Positions 34,241 through 42,792 are shown, numbered from the stretch's first letter. The stretch: DNA of 64,000 bases from Streptomyces spinosisporus (GCF_022698145.1 NZ_JALDAX010000006.1:310001-374000); one strand, 5' to 3'. Numbers and translations are program-made. Notes: a model not told the origin generated them from the sequence alone.

Positions 34241-34275
34241 GTCTCAACCGGTCGCAACCAGTCTCAACCGGTCGC
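34241..34275. repeat. 15-bp direct repeat spanning the pepN/lysozyme junction
   Basis: GTCTCAACCGGTCGC at 34241-34255 and 34261-34275 is identical, 20 bp apart. The second copy holds the stop codon and last residues of the lysozyme, the first lies just outside it. Confidence 0.75.
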
Positions 34276-35157
34276 GAACTTACGGAGTTTGTCGGCGGTG
34301 TCGTGGAAGCGGTCGTGATCGCCCACGGTCGGGCCGGACGACGTGTACTGCCACATCGTGTACGTCTTCCAGCCCGCCGGGAGCGTCCCCGCCGAGGAGG
34401 CGTAGCGGGCGATCCAGAGAGGGTTGGTGGCGCCGAAGCCGCTGTAGTTGCCCGTGCAGGACGACCACCAGGACGTGGCCGTGTAGATGACGGCGTCACG
34501 GTGGGTGCGGGCCTTGTAGCGCTTCAGGAAGTCACGGATCCAGCTGACCATGGCCGTCTTGGACTTGCCGTAGCAGGCGTCTCCGTACGGGTTCCACTCG
34601 ATGTCGAGGGCGCCGGGCAGCGTCTTGCCGTCCTTGGACCAGCCGCCGCCGTGGTCGACGAAGTAGTCGGCCTGCGCGGTGCCACTGGTGGTGTCCGGTG
34701 TGGCGAAGTGGTAGGCGCCGCGGATCATGCCGACGTTGTAGGAGCCGTTGTACTGCTGGGTGAAGTAGGGGTTCGTGTAGTACGTCCCCTCGGTGCCCTT
34801 GGTGTAGGCCCATCGGACGCCGCCGCTCCACAGGGTGGGCCAGGCGACATCGCCCTGGTAGCTGGCCACGTCGACGCCCTCGGCCTGGGTGACCCTCGCG
34901 GTCGGGGCGATGTCGTCGGGCGAGGCGGCGATCCCGTCGTGGGCCCGTACTCCCATGCCCATGTACGCGCTGCCGCGCACGGGGGCGGGGAGGGGCACGG
35001 GGGACGGGACGGGGTCGGGCTCGGCTGCCGCGGCGTCGGTCGTCGCGAACGCCGCCGGCAGTCCGGAGAGGGCGAGGAGGAAGCCGGTCAGGGCGGCGAC
35101 GAGACGCCGGCGTGAGCGGCCGAGCTGGGGGGATATAGAGCTACGCACGTCATCCAT
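34264..35157 (-). CDS. secreted GH25 lysozyme (1,4-beta-N-acetylmuramidase)
   Basis: The 297-residue protein starts at ATG 35157. A long signal peptide (RRRLVAALTGFLLALSGLPA to about residue 45) and a Pro-rich linker precede the GH25 barrel. The catalytic pattern is intact: GVDVASYQGDVAW near residue 92 with the first Asp, and GALDIEWNPYG near 185 with the DxE pair, followed by WQYTSSGPTVGDHDRF near the end. It cleaves peptidoglycan. It is convergent with pepN 41 bp away. Confidence 0.92.
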   Translation of the reverse strand: MDDVRSSISPQLGRSRRRLVAALTGFLLALSGLPAAFATTDAAAAEPDPVPSPVPLPAPVRGSAYMGMGVRAHDGIAASPDDIAPTARVTQAEGVDVASYQGDVAWPTLWSGGVRWAYTKGTEGTYYTNPYFTQQYNGSYNVGMIRGAYHFATPDTTSGTAQADYFVDHGGGWSKDGKTLPGALDIEWNPYGDACYGKSKTAMVSWIRDFLKRYKARTHRDAVIYTATSWWSSCTGNYSGFGATNPLWIARYASSAGTLPAGWKTYTMWQYTSSGPTVGDHDRFHDTADKLRKFATG

Positions 35158-35267
35158 CTGAACCCCGGCCCGGCCGCACCGCACGTCAGGTACCGCCCAA
35201 CGGGCGTTCCGGTACGGCGGTGTTGTCGTTCGCGGCGGGTTCGTACACTGACCGCAGATTCGGGAAG

Positions 35268-35307
35268 ACCGCCGGTCCGGGCAGAGAACCGCCGGTCCGG
35301 GCAGAGA
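35268..35307. repeat. perfect 20-bp tandem repeat in the PfkB gene leader
   Basis: ACCGCCGGTCCGGGCAGAGA occurs twice head to tail (35268-35287, 35288-35307), followed by GAGG that may serve as the ribosome site. Confidence 0.85.
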
Positions 35308-35320
35308 GAGGTGTGCGCGG

Positions 35321-36244
35321 GTGGAGCCGATGGCGAGCGAGCGGCCTGTCGGGCTGTTCGTGGGCCTGTGCACCCTGGATGTCATCCAGCTGGTGGACCG
35401 TGTACCGGCGTCCGACGAGAAGCTGACGGCCCGTGAGCAGGTCGTGGCCGCGGGCGGTCCCGCGGCGAACGCGTCAGCGGCCTTCGGCCATCTGGGGGGC
35501 AGGGCCGGGCTGCTCACCGCGGTCGGATCCCATCCGCTCGGCCTCGCGGCCACCGCCGACCTCGAAGCACTGGGCGTGACCGTGACCGATCTGGCGGCCG
35601 ACTCGGCCGAGCCGCCCGCCGTGTCCTCCATTCTGGTGACCGCGTCCAGCGGGGAGCGAGCGGTCGCCTCCACCAACGCGACGGGCCACCGGCTCGCCCC
35701 GCCCCGCGAGCTCGACGCGCTCGTGGCGGCGAGCGACGTCGTCGAGTTCGACGGCCACCACATGGAACTGGCGCTGGCCACCGCCCACGCCGCGCGCGCC
35801 GCGGGCCGGCTGACCCTCCTGGACGCGGGCAGCTGGAAGGACGGCACACCGGATCTGCTGCCGTACATCGACGTGGCCGTCTGCTCGGCCGACTTCCACC
35901 CACCGGGCGTGGCCGACTCGGTGACCGACACCCTGGAGTTCCTGCGCGAGCACGGGGTGACCTGGCGGGCGGTCAGCCGCGGAGGCCGGCCCCTCGTATG
36001 GGCGGGCCCCGACGGCGCCGGCGGCACGGTGGAGGTGCCCGCCGTCCGCGTGGCGGACACGCTGGGCGCGGGCGACTTCCTGCACGGTGCCCTGGCCCAT
36101 CACCTCGCGTCCCGGACCCACCACCGCGCGGCCCGGGATTCCCTGACGCCGGAGGGTTTCGCCGAGGCCCTGCGTGGGGCGACGGCTGTGGCCTCGCGGG
36201 CGTGCGCGTCGTTCGGGACGCGGGCGTGGATGCGGGAGGGGTGA
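35321..36244 (+). CDS. PfkB family carbohydrate kinase
   Basis: This 307-residue ribokinase-fold protein starts at GTG 35321; an ATG three codons later is also possible. It has the first PfkB signature (AAGGPAANASAAFGHLGG, residues 46-63) and the second with the catalytic base (VADTLGAGDFLHGAL, near residue 245), so it should phosphorylate a sugar or nucleoside with ATP. Specificity is unclear; the short N-terminal lid favours small substrates. The 58 bp to the convergent hemerythrin gene hold no gene. Confidence 0.88.
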   Translation: MEPMASERPVGLFVGLCTLDVIQLVDRVPASDEKLTAREQVVAAGGPAANASAAFGHLGGRAGLLTAVGSHPLGLAATADLEALGVTVTDLAADSAEPPAVSSILVTASSGERAVASTNATGHRLAPPRELDALVAASDVVEFDGHHMELALATAHAARAAGRLTLLDAGSWKDGTPDLLPYIDVAVCSADFHPPGVADSVTDTLEFLREHGVTWRAVSRGGRPLVWAGPDGAGGTVEVPAVRVADTLGAGDFLHGALAHHLASRTHHRAARDSLTPEGFAEALRGATAVASRACASFGTRAWMREG

Positions 36245-36303
36245 GGACAGTCCTCGTGGGCGTCGGGCAGCACGAGTGACATGGCCGAACGGTCCGGCGG
36301 CGG

Positions 36304-36831
36304 TCAACGGCTCGGAGACGGGGTCCTCGCAGTGGGACCGGCCGGGGCTCCATCGACAGGCAAGGTGGACTGTCGTATGCCCGTACCAGCCTCGACCCGT
36401 ACGGTCTCGACGTGCTCCCACTGCTCGGTGCTCAGGAAGGCCAGGGCGGCGGGGAAGACGCCGTCCTGCTCCTTGAGGATGTGTTCGCGCAGCAGGTCGA
36501 GCGTCTCGATCAGCCGGTCGGGCCAGCCGGGATCGGTCAGGAACGGCCCGCTCGCCTCGGCGAGCACCGCCTCGATGCGACGGTGCTCGTCCTCCAACGC
36601 GGCGATCTTCTCGGGGAATTCGGACGTCAGGGCCGGGAACAGGCCGTGCTCCTCCACCCGGGTGTGCGGACCCAGAACGGACGCGATCTCGCGGGCCAGC
36701 TCGGCCATGTAGGTGACCTCACCGGAGCGGTAGGCGTCGCGGACCCGGCTGACGAGCGTCACCACCGTCTCGTGCTCCAGGGTCAGCTGATCGATCGATT
36801 CCAGTGCCTGGCAGCCGCAGTACTCACACAT
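36304..36831 (-). CDS. hemerythrin HHE-domain protein with N-terminal CxxCxC
   Basis: The start is ATG 36831 with GGAGG upstream, giving 175 residues. After MCEYCGCQ, residues 15-145 form a four-helix hemerythrin bundle with iron-ligand candidates in LEHE, GPHTRVEEHGLFP, EDEHRRIE and REHILKEQDGVFP. Such proteins sense or store O2 or NO through a di-iron site. The Cys-rich start may bind another metal. It is divergent from pflB and shares the palindrome at 36937, so it belongs to the low-oxygen island. Confidence 0.87.
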   Translation of the reverse strand: MCEYCGCQALESIDQLTLEHETVVTLVSRVRDAYRSGEVTYMAELAREIASVLGPHTRVEEHGLFPALTSEFPEKIAALEDEHRRIEAVLAEASGPFLTDPGWPDRLIETLDLLREHILKEQDGVFPAALAFLSTEQWEHVETVRVEAGTGIRQSTLPVDGAPAGPTARTPSPSR

Positions 36832-36936
36832 CGTGCCGTCCTCCACGTTCAGTGCGCCGACGCTGCAACTGTCCCCGTCCGTCCACGCTGACCGGATGGG
36901 CCGTCCGCCCCCACTGAGGGGGTCCAGGGGTCCCTG

Positions 36937-36950
36937 GGGCCGTTCGGCCC
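36937..36950. promoter_or_regulatory. DevR/OsdR-like palindrome between hemerythrin and pflB
   Basis: GGGCCG-TT-CGGCCC has perfect 6-bp arms. It is 105 bp from the hemerythrin start and 101 bp from the pflB start. The same arms recur upstream of other genes of the island (53164, 59447, 60811). Confidence 0.72.
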
Positions 36951-37051
36951 GTGCCGGGGCACTGGTCGGCACTCCCGTCCGTGGTCGCCGACCGCGAGGC
37001 TGAAGAGGACGGAAGCATGCGGGCACGAACGAGCACGAGAGGCGACCGGCG

Positions 37052-39310
37052 ATGACCGTCACCGTGACACTGGACAACCGGACGGCGCGTGCCTGGCGGG
37101 GCTTCACCGGATCCGGCTGGCGCGAGCGCATCGACGTGCGTGACTTCATCCAGACCAACTGCACGCCTTACGAGGGCGACGCATCCTTCCTGACCGGGCC
37201 CACCGACCGCACCCGCACCGTCTGGGAGAAGGTCAGCGCACTGTTCCCGGAGGAACGGCGCAGAGGCGTCCTCGACGTCGACACCGCCACGCCCTCGACG
37301 ATCACCTCGCACGCCCCCGGTTACATCGATCGCGAGCGCGAGCTGATCGTCGGCCTGCAGACGGACGCCCCGCTCAAGCGGGCAATCATGCCCCATGGCG
37401 GTCTGCGGATGGTGGAGAGCGGCCTGAGGGCGTACGGGTACGAGCCCGACCCGTTCGTGACGCGGGTCTTCGGCACCTACCGCAAGACGCACAACGACGG
37501 CGTCTTCGACGCCTACACCCCACAGATGCGTGCCGCCCGCAAGGCCGGCATCATCACCGGCCTCCCGGACGCCTACGGCCGCGGCCGGATCATCGGCGAC
37601 TACCGCCGGGTCGCGCTGTACGGCACGGAACGTCTGATCGAGGCGAAGCGGACCGAGCGGGCCCGGCTGGACGCGTGCCCGTCCGACTCCGATGTCATAC
37701 GAGACCGCGAGGAACTCGCCGAGCAGCTGCGGGCGTTGGACGAGCTGACCCGGATGGCGGCGACGTACGGCTGTGACGTGTCCCGCCCCGCCGTCACCGC
37801 CCAGGAGGCCGTGCAGTGGCTCTATCTCGGCTATCTCGCCGCCGTGAAGGAGCAGAACGGCGCCGCGATGTCCCTGGGCCGCACCTCGACGTTCCTCGAC
37901 GTCTATCTGCACCGGGACCTGGCGGACGGGCTCATCGACGAGACCCGCGCCCAGGAGCTGATCGACGACTTCGTGATCAAGCTGCGGATCGTGCGGTTCC
38001 TGCGCACTCCCGAGTACGACGCCCTCTTCTCCGGTGACCCGACCTGGGTGACCGAATCCATCGGTGGCATGGGCGACGACGGACGGACGCTGGTCACCCG
38101 CACCTCCTTCCGCTTCCTGCAGACCCTCTACAACCTCGGCCCCGCCCCGGAGCCCAACCTCACCGTGCTGTGGTCGCCGCGGCTGCCCGCCGGCTTCAAG
38201 GAGTTCTGCGCCCAGGTCTCGATCGACACCAGCGCCGTGCAGTACGAGTCCGACGAGCTGATGCGCCCGTGCACCGGGGACGACACCGCGATCGCCTGCT
38301 GCGTGTCGGCGATGGCGGTGGGCAGGCAGATGCAGTTCTTCGGCGCGCGGGTCAACCTGGCCAAGGCGCTGCTGTACGCCGTCAACGGCGGCCGGGACGA
38401 GATGACCGGCGACCAGGTCGCACCTGCGGCGCCCGCACTGACCGGGGAGTACCTGGACTACGACGAGCTGTCGGCGGCGTACGACCGGGTCCTGGACTGG
38501 CTGGCCGAGACGTACGTCAACACGCTGAACGTCATCCACTACATGCACGACAAGTACGCCTACGAGCGCCTCGAGATGGCCTTGCACGACCATCCCGTAC
38601 ACCGCTTCATGGCCTGCGGGATCGCCGGTCTGTCGGTCGCCGCGGACAGCCTGTCCGCCGTCAAGTACGCGCGCGTGAAAGTGATCCGGGACGCCACCGG
38701 CCTCGCCGTCGACTTCAGCACGGAGGGCGATTTCCCGGCCTACGGCAACAACGACGACCGCGTCGACAGCATCGCCGTGGGCCTGGTCGAGTCCTTCATG
38801 GCGAAGGTGCGCAAGCACCCCACGTACCGGGACGCCGAGCACACCCAGTCCGTGCTGACGATCACCTCCAACGTCGTCTACGGCAAGCACACCGGAAACA
38901 CTCCCGACGGCCGTCGCGCCGGACAGCCCTTCGCGCCCGGCGCCAACCCGATGAACGGCCGCGACCGGCACGGGGTCGCCGCCTCCGCGCTCTCGGTGGC
39001 CAAGCTGCCGTACGCGCAGGCCCGCGACGGCATCTCCCTGACCACGACCATCACGCCCGAGGGACTGGGCCACGACCCGGCGGAGCGTGCCGGGCACCTG
39101 GTCGGCATCCTCGACGGCTACATGGCCGCAGGGGGCTTCCACATGAACGTGAACGTGCTCGACCGGGCCACCCTGGAGGACGCCATGGAACACCCGGAGC
39201 GGTACCCGGAGCTGACGATCCGGGTCTCCGGATACGCGGTCAACTTCGTCCGGCTCACCCGTGAGCAGCAGCTGGACGTGATCAGCCGTACCTTCCACGG
39301 ATCGTTGTGA
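37052..39310 (+). CDS. pflB: formate C-acetyltransferase (pyruvate formate-lyase)
   Basis: The 752-residue glycyl-radical enzyme converts pyruvate plus CoA to acetyl-CoA and formate. The catalytic cysteine pair is C416-C417 (DTAIACCVSAM) and the radical glycine is G727 (IRVSGYAVNF), at positions nearly equal to the E. coli enzyme. The substrate loop and length are normal, so the gene looks fully functional. GAGAGG precedes ATG 37052. The next gene, the activase, overlaps by 4 bp. PFL is destroyed by oxygen, making it unusual in a Streptomyces-like genome. Confidence 0.95.
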   Translation: MTVTVTLDNRTARAWRGFTGSGWRERIDVRDFIQTNCTPYEGDASFLTGPTDRTRTVWEKVSALFPEERRRGVLDVDTATPSTITSHAPGYIDRERELIVGLQTDAPLKRAIMPHGGLRMVESGLRAYGYEPDPFVTRVFGTYRKTHNDGVFDAYTPQMRAARKAGIITGLPDAYGRGRIIGDYRRVALYGTERLIEAKRTERARLDACPSDSDVIRDREELAEQLRALDELTRMAATYGCDVSRPAVTAQEAVQWLYLGYLAAVKEQNGAAMSLGRTSTFLDVYLHRDLADGLIDETRAQELIDDFVIKLRIVRFLRTPEYDALFSGDPTWVTESIGGMGDDGRTLVTRTSFRFLQTLYNLGPAPEPNLTVLWSPRLPAGFKEFCAQVSIDTSAVQYESDELMRPCTGDDTAIACCVSAMAVGRQMQFFGARVNLAKALLYAVNGGRDEMTGDQVAPAAPALTGEYLDYDELSAAYDRVLDWLAETYVNTLNVIHYMHDKYAYERLEMALHDHPVHRFMACGIAGLSVAADSLSAVKYARVKVIRDATGLAVDFSTEGDFPAYGNNDDRVDSIAVGLVESFMAKVRKHPTYRDAEHTQSVLTITSNVVYGKHTGNTPDGRRAGQPFAPGANPMNGRDRHGVAASALSVAKLPYAQARDGISLTTTITPEGLGHDPAERAGHLVGILDGYMAAGGFHMNVNVLDRATLEDAMEHPERYPELTIRVSGYAVNFVRLTREQQLDVISRTFHGSL

Positions 39311-40047
39311 GTACGACGACGAGGACCGGCCGGATCCATTCCTGGGACCTGTCCACCGGCGTGGACGGCCCCGGGACCCGGTTCGTCCTGTTCGTCTCCG
39401 GCTGCCCGCTCCGCTGCCTGTACTGCGCCAACCCCGACACCTGGCACATGCGGGACGGACGGGTGGCGACCGTAGAGGAGGTGATGGCGGAGATCGAGAA
39501 ATACCGGGAGTTCATCACCACGGCCGGCGGCGGGGTGACCGTCACGGGCGGCGAGCCGCTGCTGCAGCCCGCCTTCACCGGCGAGATCCTGCGCCGCTGC
39601 AAGGAGGCCCATCTGCACACGGCGCTCGACACCTCCGGCTTCCTCGGCGCCCGCGCCTCCGACGAGCTGCTCGCTTGCACCGACCTGGTCCTGCTGGACA
39701 TCAAGTCCTTCGACATCACGACCTACCGGCGGCTGACGGGCGGTGAGCTCTCGCCCACCCTGAACTTCGCCACTCGTCTCGACCGGCTCGGTGTCCCGAT
39801 GTGGATCAGATACGTCCTGGTCCCCGGCTGGACCGACGAGCCGGAGTCCGTGGAGGGCCTTGCCCGCTTCGTCGCCGGGCTCGGTTCGGTCGACCGGGTG
39901 GAGGTGCTGCCGTTCCACAAGCTCGGCGCCGCCAAGTACGAGGCGCTCGGCCTGCCGTTCCGGCTGCGTGACACCCCGAGCCCCACACCGGCGTCGGTCG
40001 AGCGGGTGCGGGAGCAGTTTCGCGGACATGGCGTGCGGGTTCACTGA
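39307..40047 (+). CDS. pflA: pyruvate formate-lyase activating enzyme (radical SAM)
   Basis: The 246-residue protein starts at GTG 39307 in a GTGA overlap with pflB. The radical-SAM cluster motif is CPLRCLYC (CxxxCxxC, residues 32-39), followed by the GGE motif (VTVTGGEPLLQ, near residue 80) and an ALDTSGFLG segment. It installs the glycyl radical on PflB using SAM and an electron from a flavodoxin or ferredoxin. A flavodoxin-domain gene of the same island (49119) is a candidate donor. Confidence 0.94.
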   Translation: MSTTTRTGRIHSWDLSTGVDGPGTRFVLFVSGCPLRCLYCANPDTWHMRDGRVATVEEVMAEIEKYREFITTAGGGVTVTGGEPLLQPAFTGEILRRCKEAHLHTALDTSGFLGARASDELLACTDLVLLDIKSFDITTYRRLTGGELSPTLNFATRLDRLGVPMWIRYVLVPGWTDEPESVEGLARFVAGLGSVDRVEVLPFHKLGAAKYEALGLPFRLRDTPSPTPASVERVREQFRGHGVRVH

Positions 40048-40115
40048 CGAGCGGTGGGAAGCGTCCGGCGTTCCGGCCCCGGCCACACGCGTACCGGGCG
40101 CCATGGGGGGGCAGC

Positions 40116-40489
40116 GTGCTGCAGCAGGTGGGCACGCCCAAAGACGTCTTCGCACACCCGGCGAACACGTTCGTCGGCGGCTTCATCGGGTCGCCCGCGA
40201 TGAACCTCTTCCGGCTGCCGCTCACCGCCGACTGGAGCTCGTGGTCGACGCGGTCGAGGACACCGGCGCTGTCGCCTGCCTGCACACGACCGCGAAGGTC
40301 GGCCAGGACCTCACCCCGGTGGTCGTGCGTCTTCCGGGTCGGCCGACCCGGGGCAAGGGCGCGGCACTGCGCGTCACCGTGCGTCCGGACGCCGTCCACT
40401 GCTTCTCGGCCGACACCGGCGCGCGGTTCGGCCACGAGCAGAACACGACCTCGCTCCGCGTGCAGCCTCCGCAGGACGCGACCAGGTGA
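40116..40489 (+). pseudogene. C-terminal fragment of a sugar ABC transporter ATPase (UgpC/MsiK type)
   Basis: The frame from 40116 reads LQQVGTPKDVFAHPANTFVG and FIGSPAMNLFRLPL, the conserved end of the ATPase domain of UgpC/MsiK proteins. Near 40230 the frame shifts by one, and the TOBE-like tail continues as ELVVDAVEDTG, then RVTVRPDAVHCFSADTGARF, to a TGA at 40487-40489. All Walker and signature motifs are missing. It is a remnant with no product expected. The 68 bp before it show nothing. Confidence 0.82.
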
Positions 40490-40667
40490 GAGACCGTCTG
40501 AGCATCCGCCGTCGGCGTCTGCATGATCGGACGTCCGCCGCAGGAGGTCATGTGGCCGAAGGTCCTCGATGGCGGGTCGTGGGCCGGTCGCCGCCGGGAG
40601 CGACGGAGCCCATGATGGAGAGAGAGGCCCCATGGCTCTCCAGGAGCTCTTCTGTCGGGAGGAAGCC

Positions 40668-41693
40668 ATGAAGATCGGAGTGCTGACCGGCGGTGGAGAC
40701 TGCCCCGGCCTCAACGCCGTCATCCGCAGCGTCGTGCGCAAGGGCACCCAGGAGTACGGTTTCGAGTTCATCGGCCTGCGGGACGGCTGGCTCGGCGCGC
40801 TCCGGGACAAGGCGGTGCCGCTGGACATCGCCGCCGTGCGGGGCATCCTGCCGCGCGGCGGAACCATCCTCGGCTCCTCCCGCACCAACCCGTACCGGCA
40901 CGAGGACGGAGTGCGGCGGATCAAGGACACCCTTGCCACGCACGGCGTCGACGCACTCGTCGTGATCGGCGGCGAGGACACCCTCGGTGCGGCCACCGAG
41001 CTGAGCCGTCAGGGCGTCCCGCTCGTCGGCGTGCCCAAGACCATCGACAACGACGTGGCCGGCACCGACTACACCTTCGGCTTCGACACGGCGGTCGGCA
41101 TCGCCACGGAGGCCATCGACCGATTGCACACCACTGCCGAGTCGCACATGCGCACACTCGTGGTGGAGGTCATGGGCCGGCACTCCGGGTGGATCGCCCT
41201 GCACGCCGGCGTCGCGGGCGGCGCCAACGTGATCCTCGTACCGGAGCGGCCGTTCGACATCGACCAGGTCTGTACGTGGGTGAAGAACCGCTTCAGGACC
41301 AACTACGCACCGATCGTCGTCGCCGCCGAGGGAGCGGTCCCCAAGGAGGGACAGATGATCCTCCAGGACCGGACCCGCGACGAGTACGGCCATGTGCACC
41401 TGTCCGGGATCGGCGAGTGGCTGGCCCAGGAGATCTCTCAGCGCACCGGCACGGACGCCCGCACCACGGTCCTCGGCCACATCCAGCGCGGCGGCACACC
41501 GAGCGCCTTCGACCGGTGGCTGGCCACGCGCTTCGGGCTGCACGCCGTCGACGCGGTCAACGACGGCGCCTTCGGCACGATGGTGGCCCTGCGCGGCACC
41601 GAGATCGTCCGTGTCCCTCTCGACGAGACCAGGGGCCGGACCAAGGTGGTGCACCCGTCGTTGTACGACGAATTCGAGGTGTTCTTCGGCTGA
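40668..41693 (+). CDS. pfkA: 6-phosphofructokinase
   Basis: I chose ATG 40668 (MKIGVLTGGGDCPGLNAVIR), preceded by GGGAGGAAG. Its 341 residues equal the usual length of actinobacterial PFK. The nucleotide site GGGDCPGLNAVIR, GGEDTLGAA near residue 103, PKTIDNDVAGTDYTFGFDTA with the catalytic Asp near 128, and the fructose-6-phosphate site MGRHSGWIAL are intact. GGED rather than GGDD leaves ATP versus PPi dependence open; actinobacterial homologues with this motif use ATP. It opens a glycolytic pair whose second gene is broken. Confidence 0.94.
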   Translation: MKIGVLTGGGDCPGLNAVIRSVVRKGTQEYGFEFIGLRDGWLGALRDKAVPLDIAAVRGILPRGGTILGSSRTNPYRHEDGVRRIKDTLATHGVDALVVIGGEDTLGAATELSRQGVPLVGVPKTIDNDVAGTDYTFGFDTAVGIATEAIDRLHTTAESHMRTLVVEVMGRHSGWIALHAGVAGGANVILVPERPFDIDQVCTWVKNRFRTNYAPIVVAAEGAVPKEGQMILQDRTRDEYGHVHLSGIGEWLAQEISQRTGTDARTTVLGHIQRGGTPSAFDRWLATRFGLHAVDAVNDGAFGTMVALRGTEIVRVPLDETRGRTKVVHPSLYDEFEVFFG

Positions 41694-41722
41694 TCCGCTT
41701 CAGCGCCTCTCGGGGAGAAACG

Positions 41723-42245
41723 ATGATCGACATCCTGGCCGGCACGGGATATATGTCGATCCTGCCGGTCGACCAGGGCATCGAGCACTCCGCGGCCTCC
41801 GCGTTCGCGCCCGACCCCCGCTACCTCGACCCGAAGAACATCGTCGTCCCGAATCACTACGACCAGGTCATGCTCGGCAGTGTCCAGCACCGGGCATGTT
41901 CACCGTGCTGTGGTGCCACCTGCGCAACTCCGCGTCTCGGTGTGACCATCGAGGCCGACATCGTCAAGCAGAAGCAGCCGGAGACCAACAGCGGCTTCCG
42001 GGCGCTGGACTTCGACAAGACCCACCCGCTCCTGTACGGCGAGCTGACCACCGAGCAGCGGTGGCGCCTTGGCCGGCCAGGACGATCTCGCCCAGGCCGT
42101 GCGGACGGCGGTCATCAACAAGAGGGCCGGCGGCACCGGCCTCATCACCGGCCGCAAGGCTTTCCAACGGCCCACCCGCGAAGGCGTCGAACTCCTCCAC
42201 GCCGTCCAGGACGTGTACCTGGACGAGAGCGTCACCATCGCCTGA
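41723..42245 (+). pseudogene. class I fructose-bisphosphate aldolase, internally deleted and frameshifted
   Basis: The start (ATG 41723) reads normally through LPVDQGIEHSAASAFAPDPR to KNIV and then jumps to NHYDQVMLGSV. A +1 segment gives TVLWCHLRN. The first frame returns with LGVTIEADIVKQKQPETNSG, and a third frame ends QAVRTAVINKRAGG, GLITGRKAFQRPTREGVELL and VYLDESVTIA, then TGA at 42243. Order and ends fit the DhnA-like class I aldolase, but at least three internal segments are gone and three frame changes exist. No working enzyme is possible. It followed pfkA in the ancestral operon. Confidence 0.85.
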
Positions 42246-42339
42246 CGGTGCGCGGGCACATGCCGCACGCGGCCCCGTCCCCGAAGGGACCGGGCCGCGT
42301 CTCGGCGTCCGTCGACGGCCGTGCGGCATGACCTGTGCC

Positions 42340-42789
42340 TCACACCGGCGTCACCTCGTCGAGGCTGAGGGTGTGCGGGTGGGAGGTGACACCGGCCTGC
42401 CGCAGACGCCGTTCGGCCTGCTCGCGGGAAGGCGGTTCACGGGTGAACACGTCCTGCCCGACGGCCGTGGCCTCCCAGGTGTTGGCCTCGGTCGCGGACG
42501 CCGTGAGCAGCCAGGTCACGCAGATCCGCTCCCCGCCATCCGCGTAGTACTGCCCGTTCCGGCTGGTCACGGAGCAGGCGTCGGTCTTCCCGTTGCGCCA
42601 GGCCACCGTCCGGCCGAGCGGGGTCCCGTGGTCCGGGAAGGCGGCCGTCTCATAGCGGCCCACCAGCGGGTACGAACCCACCGCGTGCCCGGCGCCCGAC
42701 ACGTAGGTTCCCCTGATGCAGCCGGTCGGGTCGGCCGTGATCCGCATGTGCGAGCCGTACTCGTTGTACCAGTCGCCGGTGATGGTCAT
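42340..42789 (-). CDS. avidin/streptavidin family protein without signal peptide
   Basis: The 149-residue protein begins directly with the first beta strand, MTITGDWYNEYGSHMRIT, so it should stay in the cytoplasm; secreted streptavidin has a 24-residue signal. The eight-strand barrel motifs are clear: GTYVSGAGHAVGSYPLVGRY, TVAWRNG, NGQYYADGGERI and TWLLTASATEANTWEATAVG. Of the twelve streptavidin biotin contacts, ten are conserved (N9, S13, Y29, S31, W64, S73, T75, W93, W105, D113); N49 is His35 and W92 is Arg77. It carries Cys24, 72 and 90. It is the last gene of the USP-ppdK operon, 42 bp after ppdK. Confidence 0.88.
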   Translation of the reverse strand: MTITGDWYNEYGSHMRITADPTGCIRGTYVSGAGHAVGSYPLVGRYETAAFPDHGTPLGRTVAWRNGKTDACSVTSRNGQYYADGGERICVTWLLTASATEANTWEATAVGQDVFTREPPSREQAERRLRQAGVTSHPHTLSLDEVTPV

Positions 42790-42792
42790 CGC

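Noticed and set aside
40552..40595. DevR-like box upstream of pfkA
   Set aside because: GGGCCG-GT-CGCCGC at 40581 keeps only four of six right-arm bases; too weak to list as a site, although position (about -80) fits.
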